Below the pieces are notes generated by a model. It did no database searches and was not told where the DNA came from. It saw nothing but the letters and a program-made list of their open reading frames with translations. Shown piece by piece: positions 22,601 through 23,807 of a stretch of 23,807 nucleotides of DNA. The DNA comes from Elysia marginata. Taxonomy: Eukaryota > Mollusca > Gastropoda > Plakobranchidae. Location: positions 22,882 through 46,688 of the forward strand of contig BMAT01006365.1 of NCBI GenBank assembly GCA_019649035.1. The letters are read 5' to 3'. Made by a program: the position numbers and the translations under genes. Every line of letters starts with the position of its first letter. The first letter of the stretch is position 1.

Positions 22601-23712
22601 ATTTATTGTAATTGGTTGTTTTGTAGGCAGCATATCAGGCTGGGGAAGAAGAAGTTAGCCTGTCCACTCGAGGGCGGTCTTACCTCCTTGACTTTAACTC
22701 CATGCAACAGATTAATGAAGACACAGGCACTGCCAGGCCTGTGGTGCGGAAGCTCAGCTGTCCTGGTCTGCCTGGACACAATTCTGCAGCTGGTGGAGAC
22801 CCTGGTCAGTTGTTGGCTTTTTTCCTGATTTGAATAAAGACCTACATGTTCGATGCCGCAGTGCTTTTCTGTTTTAACATCAAACTTTATATGTTTTACA
22901 GCTACAGGGGCACAATTATTGGCTGTGGGTGCTAACTTTTGGCGTCCTGGACAAATTACCATGGGAGAAGCATTTAACGAAGACTTAACTGGTGTGGTAC
23001 TAAAAAATCAGGGATGCCAACTGTCACGTTTTCCATGGATTTTTTTTTTTTTTTTTGCGTTTTTTTTAAAATCCATTTATTGTTTATTGCACAACTTGTA
23101 TCTTTGACATGCTCGACTCTTTTCAAATTTTTTACAAAAACAATTTAGCAGCCTTAAGCTATCAACTAAGTCGCAACAGAAGATATTGAAAATGTTCATT
23201 TATGTTTGTTTACGCCTTTGCTTTCTGTTATCATAAATATAGCTACAACCACTTTTTAACTCTTAATCTATTTAAGCGCATTTCATGTGATACATTTTAT
23301 CCTGATGTTGAAAGAGACCTTCTGTCAGTTATTCAGATTTTCAGTACGGCTAGGCCCTCTTATATTTGCTATTTGAACCTCTTCTTGGAAGTAAAGATTG
23401 TTTAAAATGTATGCATTGCTCAGAATTAAAGAATATGGTTTTTTAAATTTATTTTGAATCCACTTGTTTAGTAGAGCATTTTTTTTAAAATAGGAGTACT
23501 GTGAGGCAAATTTTAAAATCTTGTCTTTATTGTGTAATGTTGAAATATGTGTTTTTTCCTGTTTTACTGTATCCGCTTGACCAGGCCAAACTACAGATCC
23601 CAATGTTGAACGATGTGACTCGAGGGCAGAGATCCTGAAGGAGGACCAGGAGCTAGCCTCTAATTTTATCCGTACATTATTTGCTGTTTTGTATGAGGTT
23701 TACAGTTCATCT
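7535..23712 (+). CDS. TRIP12: TRIP12-like HECT E3 ubiquitin ligase, 5' half (19 exons, partial)
   Basis: TRIP12 family proteins are nuclear HECT-type E3 ligases of the ubiquitin-fusion-degradation pathway (yeast Ufd4 relatives). They ubiquitinate chromatin and DNA-damage factors; their WWE domain reads poly-ADP-ribose. The 19 exons listed below join in phase at every junction into 1,027 codons without a stop. Approximate codon layout: disordered basic/Ser-rich region 1-485; acidic linker 486-514; LLEARGLP...LGPRM segment and armadillo-like helices about 515-843; WWE about 871-940 (Trp 874, 876 and 883); variable linker to about 985; next conserved block from there on. Comparison with human TRIP12 (about 1,990 residues, recalled) shows near-identical runs such as [14 protein letters not shown] and [15 protein letters not shown]. 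The gene continues past the right edge, where the HECT domain should lie. Codon numbers assume the shorter exon 4. Confidence 0.97.
7615..8610 (+). other. Intron 1
   Basis: About 1 kb, AT-rich, starting GTAAGT and ending ACTTCAG. It holds long T-runs and a 10-base G run near 8490 but no recognisable transposon. A stretch near 7940-7970 (CTTGGCAACTACCA) resembles one in intron 8 near 16824 (CTTGGCAGCTACCA), perhaps a shared old repeat. Confidence 0.75.
8611..8943 (+). CDS. TRIP12: TRIP12-like exon 2, basic AT-hook-like region
   Basis: Runs from acceptor CTTCAG to donor TTTAG|GTGAGT, phase 2 at both ends, 333 bases. It encodes [15 protein letters not shown] near its start, a Ser/Thr-rich middle, and [18 protein letters not shown] near its end. 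RGRK in a Pro-Lys context resembles an AT-hook, and both basic blocks could serve as nuclear localisation signals. A region of this type is disordered and binds chromatin in vertebrate TRIP12; the same role here is inferred. Another AG 14 bases inside (8623-8624) would change the phase and is disfavoured. Confidence 0.88.
8944..9526 (+). other. Intron 2
   Basis: 583 bases, from GTGAGT to a pyrimidine-rich CTTTCTGACTAG. Nothing beyond ordinary AT-rich intron sequence was recognised. Confidence 0.8.
9527..9678 (+). CDS. TRIP12: TRIP12-like exon 3, second basic cluster
   Basis: Enters in phase 2 after TGACTAG and leaves in phase 1 at CTTG|GTGAGC. It encodes [20 protein letters not shown] and then [20 protein letters not shown]. 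It repeats the theme of exons 2 and 4: an acidic or polar lead followed by a dense Lys/Arg cluster and serines. It belongs to the disordered N-terminal region; no catalytic role is expected. Confidence 0.87.
9789..10083. mobile_element. MITE-like element with 15-base terminal inverted repeats
   Basis: ATAGGGAATGAGATT at 9789-9803 is exactly complementary to 10069-10083. The match continues imperfectly inward (AAGAGTAACG against AAGAGTAGCG), giving inverted ends of roughly 40 bases. The core is AT-rich with no ORF. Size, ends and lack of coding capacity fit a non-autonomous DNA transposon. TA dinucleotides at both ends could be a TA target duplication (Tc1/mariner-like), but this is ambiguous because TA is also part of the repeat. 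Confidence 0.65.
10305..10349. repeat. Imperfect hairpin (two stacked stems)
   Basis: TTTGAGTTT (10305-10313) pairs with AAACTCAAA (10341-10349), and inside it GAGACAA (10321-10327) pairs with TTGTCTC (10331-10337) around a 3-base loop. Flanking CCATATTT and AAATATGG may extend the structure. It lies in intron 3. No function is assigned. Confidence 0.6.
10757..11291 (+). CDS. TRIP12: TRIP12-like exon 4, large Lys/Ser-rich exon
   Basis: Enters in phase 1 and leaves in phase 2 at CACAC|GTAAGT. It starts [20 protein letters not shown], a third basic cluster, then has an acidic helix-prone patch ([18 protein letters not shown]), a long Ser/Pro/Lys-rich stretch, and ends [11 protein letters not shown]. 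The last part matches QKTTGSCASTSRRG of vertebrate TRIP12 and anchors the alignment. An alternative acceptor at 10692-10693 would add 21 codons (start [20 protein letters not shown]) and is also in phase. The shorter form is preferred only because the added residues look less like the rest of this region. Confidence 0.85.
11292..12331 (+). other. Intron 4
   Basis: 1,040 bases from GTAAGT to a pyrimidine-rich TTCTTTCATAG. A short CTATCTAGATAG palindrome occurs near 11841; no transposon or RNA gene is recognised. Confidence 0.8.
12332..12687 (+). CDS. TRIP12: TRIP12-like exon 5, Gly/Ser/Ala-rich linker
   Basis: Enters in phase 2 and leaves in phase 1 at CAAG|GTAAGT. It continues the GSCAS motif with [20 protein letters not shown], then low-complexity Gly/Ser/Ala/Asn sequence, ending [15 protein letters not shown]. 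Its GC content is clearly above that of the neighbouring introns. Long open frames in the other two frames and on the other strand here are shadows of this composition. It lies in the disordered region, which is expected to be poorly conserved between species. Confidence 0.88.
12688..13260 (+). other. Intron 5 with a CAGGGATGCC end
   Basis: 573 bases, ending in TTTTTTTCAG. CAGGGATGCCAAAT at 12703-12716 and ATTTGGCATATCT at 12905-12917 form an inverted pair about 215 bases apart. They match the ends of the hAT-like family found elsewhere in this gene and suggest an old short copy; no target duplication is seen. Confidence 0.7.
12703..12917. mobile_element. Probable degenerate short copy of the CAGGGATGCC family
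   Basis: Left end CAGGGATGCCAAAT; right end, read inward on the minus strand, is AGATATGCCAAATGAT. The latter closely matches the right end of the 19639-19777 copy (CAGGGATGCCAAATGAT). No ORF inside. The right terminus has lost the CAGGG, so the boundary is approximate. It begins only 15 bases after the exon 5 donor site. Confidence 0.4.
13261..13347 (+). CDS. TRIP12: TRIP12-like exon 6, acidic linker
   Basis: Phase 1 at both ends, 87 bases, acceptor TTTTTTTCAG and donor CAAG|GTGATT. It encodes [20 protein letters not shown] and then ESDMNRLQ, matching ESESDDSEMGRLQ of vertebrate TRIP12 just before the armadillo region. The acidic cluster with serines is a likely casein-kinase-2-type phosphorylation context (inferred). 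Confidence 0.93.
13348..13904 (+). other. Intron 6
   Basis: 557 AT-rich bases with several poly-T stretches. The acceptor region before CCAG at 13901-13904 has a weak pyrimidine tract. No embedded element is recognised. An open frame running through its 3' part into exon 7 is intronic up to 13904. Confidence 0.75.
13905..14000 (+). CDS. TRIP12: TRIP12-like exon 7, LLEARGLP segment
   Basis: Phase 1 at both ends, 96 bases, donor ACAT|GTAAGG. It encodes [20 protein letters not shown] and then [12 protein letters not shown], almost identical to the vertebrate sequence [19 protein letters not shown]. This is one of the most conserved non-catalytic segments of the family and leads into the armadillo-like helices. 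Very high confidence as a coding exon. Confidence 0.96.
14175..14180. repeat. Target-site duplication, left copy (TAAAAG)
   Basis: Six bases directly abutting the CAGGG terminus, identical to 15530-15535 at the other end of the 1,349-base element. Confidence 0.7.
14181..15529. mobile_element. hAT-like non-autonomous DNA transposon, both ends present
   Basis: The ends are CAGGGATGCC (14181-14190) and GGCATCCCTG (15520-15529), perfect 10-base inverted repeats. The six bases TAAAAG flank it at 14175-14180 and 15530-15535, a perfect target duplication. CAGGG termini are typical of hAT elements; a 6-base duplication is shorter than the usual 8, so the superfamily call is tentative. No transposase-like frame is seen across 1,349 bases. 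The left subterminal part has a hairpin (AAATACGG/CCGTATTT, 14203-14222) and repeated TCCGTAGTTCCG-like units. The interior is rich in TAGATCTAG motifs. Confidence 0.72.
15530..15535. repeat. Target-site duplication, right copy (TAAAAG)
   Basis: Six bases directly following the CCCTG terminus, matching 14175-14180. Confidence 0.7.
15689..15774 (+). CDS. TRIP12: TRIP12-like exon 8
   Basis: Enters in phase 1 and leaves in phase 0 at TGTCAG|GTACAC, 86 bases. It encodes [20 protein letters not shown] and then LSAVMEMCQ, matching [25 protein letters not shown] of vertebrates with a few substitutions. This is the first armadillo-type helical repeat. Confidence 0.95.
15884..15896. repeat. SINE target-site duplication, left copy
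   Basis: CTGTGCGAGGTCA, 13 bases, repeated exactly at 16220-16232 on the other side of the SINE. Confidence 0.9.
15897..16219 (+). mobile_element. tRNA-derived SINE, plus strand
   Basis: The 323-base element has a tRNA-like head with A box (GTGGCCTAGCGGTAAGACAC) and B box (GTGGTTAGATCCC), the internal pol III promoter. A unique body follows with the GTCGGCATGGCGTCAGGATA segment and a tail AAACAACCAACAAACCAA. A perfect 13-base target duplication flanks it, which fixes both ends. The body and tail resemble SINEs I recall from gastropod genomes; no family name is assigned. Perfect duplications suggest a fairly recent insertion. The T in the B box (GATCCC in place of CGAATCCC) and the lack of a foldable cloverleaf rule out a working tRNA. 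Confidence 0.88.
16220..16232. repeat. SINE target-site duplication, right copy
   Basis: Exact copy of the 13 bases at 15884-15896, immediately after the A-rich SINE tail. Confidence 0.9.
16771..16800. repeat. Perfect 13-base-stem hairpin with GTAG loop
   Basis: AATATCAGAAAAT (16771-16783) is exactly complementary to 16788-16800, separated only by GTAG. It lies within intron 8 on the sense strand, with no further pairing outside the stem. Confidence 0.75.
17219..17416 (+). CDS. TRIP12: TRIP12-like exon 9, armadillo-like core
   Basis: Phase 0 at both ends, 66 codons, acceptor TTTTGCAG and donor GAAAAG|GTAGTT. It encodes [40 protein letters not shown] and [20 protein letters not shown]. The vertebrate counterpart ([20 protein letters not shown]..., [14 protein letters not shown]) is near-identical. 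This is the helical scaffold that in the family helps hold substrate ubiquitin for chain building. Confidence 0.98.
17417..18276 (+). other. Intron 9
   Basis: 860 AT-rich bases from GTAGTT to a T-run ending TTTGTAG. A-rich low-complexity sequence near 17500 and no recognisable element. Confidence 0.8.
18277..18369 (+). CDS. TRIP12: TRIP12-like exon 10
   Basis: Phase 0 at both ends, 31 codons, donor CAAGCG|GTGAGT. It encodes [20 protein letters not shown] and [11 protein letters not shown], matching [20 protein letters not shown] and SRRHSKAILQA of vertebrates. Armadillo-like repeat. Confidence 0.97.
18370..18716 (+). other. Intron 10
   Basis: 347 bases, ending TTTTCCTTTGACAG. Nothing else seen. 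Confidence 0.8.
18717..18878 (+). CDS. TRIP12: TRIP12-like exon 11
   Basis: Phase 0 at both ends, 54 codons, acceptor TTTGACAG and donor CACTCA|GTAAGT. It encodes [40 protein letters not shown] and [14 protein letters not shown], matching [20 protein letters not shown] and [20 protein letters not shown] of vertebrates. Confidence 0.97.
19207..19234. repeat. Perfect 28-base palindrome
   Basis: ACATAATTCTACAT (19207-19220) is followed directly by its exact reverse complement (19221-19234), with no spacer. The next bases outward do not pair. It is not attached to any recognised transposon. Confidence 0.9.
19639..19777. mobile_element. Short CAGGGA-ended repeat, hAT-like family relative
   Basis: Right end TTTGGCATCCCTG (19765-19777); left end CAGGGACG (19639). 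The interior contains CCATTTATTGTTTATCACAC, shared with the copy near 23073 (CCATTTATTGTTTATTGCAC), which confirms a common family. No coding capacity. Flanks (CTTGTT and CATGTT) are only a partial match, so the insertion is old or the left end is misjudged. Confidence 0.55.
19869..19991 (+). CDS. TRIP12: TRIP12-like exon 12
   Basis: Phase 0 at both ends, 41 codons, donor CAATTG|GTATGA. It encodes [20 protein letters not shown] and [20 protein letters not shown], matching [19 protein letters not shown] and ASKDLLTNVQQ of vertebrates. Armadillo-like repeats. Confidence 0.97.
19992..20433 (+). other. Intron 12
   Basis: 442 bases with a small AATAA/ATCA-type simple repeat around 20114-20140 and a pyrimidine-rich 3' end (CATTTCCTCAG). 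Confidence 0.8.
20434..20545 (+). CDS. TRIP12: TRIP12-like exon 13
   Basis: Enters in phase 0 and leaves in phase 1 at ACAAA|GTCAGT, 112 bases. It encodes [20 protein letters not shown] and [17 protein letters not shown], matching [20 protein letters not shown] and CSNCPTLAVQLMKQ of vertebrates. The frame remains open into the intron for a few codons, but the match to the family stops at the donor. Confidence 0.96.
20546..21106 (+). other. Intron 13
   Basis: 561 bases, from GTCAGT to TTTTTTTTGTCCACAG. No element recognised. Confidence 0.8.
21107..21171 (+). CDS. TRIP12: TRIP12-like exon 14
   Basis: Enters in phase 1 and leaves in phase 0 at TTTGAG|GTACAG, 65 bases. It encodes [20 protein letters not shown] and FE, matching NIAETLHFLLCGAS of vertebrates. 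The short variable end ([10 protein letters not shown]) corresponds to a loop of differing length in the family. Confidence 0.95.
21382..21431 (+). CDS. TRIP12: TRIP12-like exon 15 (50 bases)
   Basis: Enters in phase 0 and leaves in phase 2 at ATTGG|GTAAGT. It encodes [16 protein letters not shown], matching LVPRSPQELYELTSLI of vertebrates. Too short to be found as an ORF; identified by homology, phase and clean splice sites (TTTTGGCAG acceptor). The intron before it is 210 bases and the one after it 179 bases. Confidence 0.95.
21611..21767 (+). CDS. TRIP12: TRIP12-like exon 16, start of WWE domain
   Basis: Enters in phase 2 and leaves in phase 0 at GTGGAG|GTGAGC, 157 bases. It encodes [20 protein letters not shown], then [20 protein letters not shown] and IDNKIVE. 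The W-x-W and DDRGLWHIY signature marks the first half of a WWE domain, which in this family binds ADP-ribose units of poly-ADP-ribose. The key Trp residues and the following Tyr are present. The vertebrate match is [20 protein letters not shown]. Confidence 0.97.
21768..22626 (+). other. Intron 16
   Basis: 859 bases, from GTGAGC to TTGTTTTGTAG. It contains a possible inverted-repeat element with two small hairpins (21987-22271). Open frames on both strands near 21737-22027 are intronic. Confidence 0.8.
21987..22271. mobile_element. Possible MITE with AACTCTTT ends
   Basis: AACTCTTTCAA (21987-21997) and TTAAAGAGTT (22262-22271) form an inverted pair with 8 matching terminal bases. Near the right end are two similar hairpins: GGCCTC-ACTGA-GAGGCC (22195-22211) and GCCTCA-GTG-TGAGGC (22238-22252). 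TTAA follows the right repeat closely, recalling piggyBac-type MITEs, but a matching left TTAA is absent. Weak call. Confidence 0.3.
22627..22804 (+). CDS. TRIP12: TRIP12-like exon 17, end of WWE domain
   Basis: Enters in phase 0 and leaves in phase 1 at ACCCTG|GTCAGT, 178 bases. It encodes [20 protein letters not shown] and [20 protein letters not shown], then a variable [18 protein letters not shown]. The first 42 residues match AAHQVGEDEISLSTLGRVYT and [20 protein letters not shown] of vertebrates and complete the WWE fold. A long minus-strand open frame over this exon is a shadow. Confidence 0.97.
22902..22991 (+). CDS. TRIP12: TRIP12-like exon 18, possible 90-base cassette exon
   Basis: Phase 1 at both ends, exactly 30 codons, so including or skipping it keeps the frame between exons 17 and 19. 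It follows a good acceptor (ATGTTTTACAG) after a 97-base intron. It encodes [20 protein letters not shown] and [10 protein letters not shown]. The donor AACTG|GTGTGG is weak. The residues do not match the human linker (PNPLANSNTSG...) that I recall, so support is the open frame, the phase and the protein-like composition. A transposon end begins 17 bases after the donor. It may be alternative, lineage-specific, or extend differently. Confidence 0.6.
22992..23584 (+). other. Intron 18
   Basis: 593 bases with a CAGGGATGCC end at 23009, a 16-base T-run at 23041-23056, and 3' end ATCCGCTTGACCAG. No further exon is recognised between the two flanking ones. Confidence 0.7.
23009..23130. mobile_element. 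Single-ended copy of the CAGGGATGCC family
   Basis: Left end CAGGGATGCCAACTGTCACG at 23009-23028, then a T-rich stretch and CCATTTATTGTTTATTGCAC near 23073, which is shared with the 19639-19777 copy. No matching GGCATCCCTG right end is found before the window ends. The copy is therefore truncated or its right end has diverged; the right boundary given is approximate. Confidence 0.5.
23585..23712 (+). CDS. TRIP12: TRIP12-like exon 19 (last in window)
   Basis: Enters in phase 1 and leaves in phase 0 at TCATCT|GTAAGT, 128 bases. It encodes [20 protein letters not shown] and [20 protein letters not shown], matching [20 protein letters not shown] and [14 protein letters not shown] of vertebrates. 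It begins the second conserved helical block. The following intron starts at 23713 and runs off the window. Confidence 0.96.
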
Positions 23713-23807
23713 GTAAGTTTGAGTGAACACTTTGTCTTTGATATTAAACTTTCTGCTCAGATATTCTCAATAGATTACTTTCAAAATAAAGTGCAGGTAA
23801 TTTAACC

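Noticed and set aside
22603-22962. 119-codon minus-strand ORF
   Set aside because: It is antisense to exon 17, which is unmistakably the WWE domain, and shows no domain of its own.
22992-23107. Extension of exon 18 frame to the poly-T region
   Set aside because: Beyond the donor the frame enters the transposon end and translates a T-run as poly-Phe, so it is unlikely to be protein.
1-23807. CRISPR array, operon or phage-like system
   Set aside because: There are no regularly spaced direct repeats, no gene clusters and a clear spliced animal gene.

Overview
The window is eukaryotic nuclear DNA: AT-rich, intron-rich, with short conserved exons separated by introns of 0.1-1.7 kb. Two tRNA-derived SINEs, a decayed RTE-like LINE, the protein similarity and abundant TAGATCTAG-type motifs together suggest a mollusc, most likely a gastropod. 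The species is an inference.

Positions 1 to about 7,420 are intergenic or distal upstream DNA. They hold a minus-strand LINE 3' fragment (about 1386-2222), a purine-rich simple repeat (2501-2634), a short run of undetermined bases (4325-4327), an unexplained 67-codon minus-strand ORF (4412-4615), a minus-strand SINE with 10-bp target duplications (5076-5395) and a (GA)20 microsatellite.

Positions 7,535 to 23,712 are the 5' half of one plus-strand gene, the orthologue of the HECT E3 ubiquitin ligase TRIP12. I placed 19 coding exons. Their splice phases match at every junction and give 1,027 codons with no internal stop. In order they encode: a basic, serine-rich disordered N-terminus with AT-hook-like clusters (exons 1-5); the acidic linker and the LLEARGLP...LGPRM segment (6-7); the armadillo-like helical region (8-15); the WWE domain (16-17); a variable linker (18); and the start of the next conserved helical block (19). 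The catalytic HECT domain lies beyond the window. The start codon is supported by an in-frame stop 24 bases upstream, a local CpG-rich patch and an ETS-type palindrome. An upstream ORF overlaps the start.

The introns carry several small mobile elements. A CAGGGATGCC-ended, hAT-like DNA transposon family has one copy with both ends and 6-bp target duplications (14181-15529) and partial relatives at 12703, 19639 and 23009. There is a 295-bp MITE-like element (9789-10083), a 323-bp SINE with perfect 13-bp target duplications (15897-16219), and several strong palindromes, including a perfect 28-bp one (19207-19234). I see no bacterial system, CRISPR array or retrovirus-like element. The most unusual points are the overlapping upstream ORF at the TRIP12 start, a frame-neutral 90-base exon with a weak donor beside a transposon end, and the palindromes.
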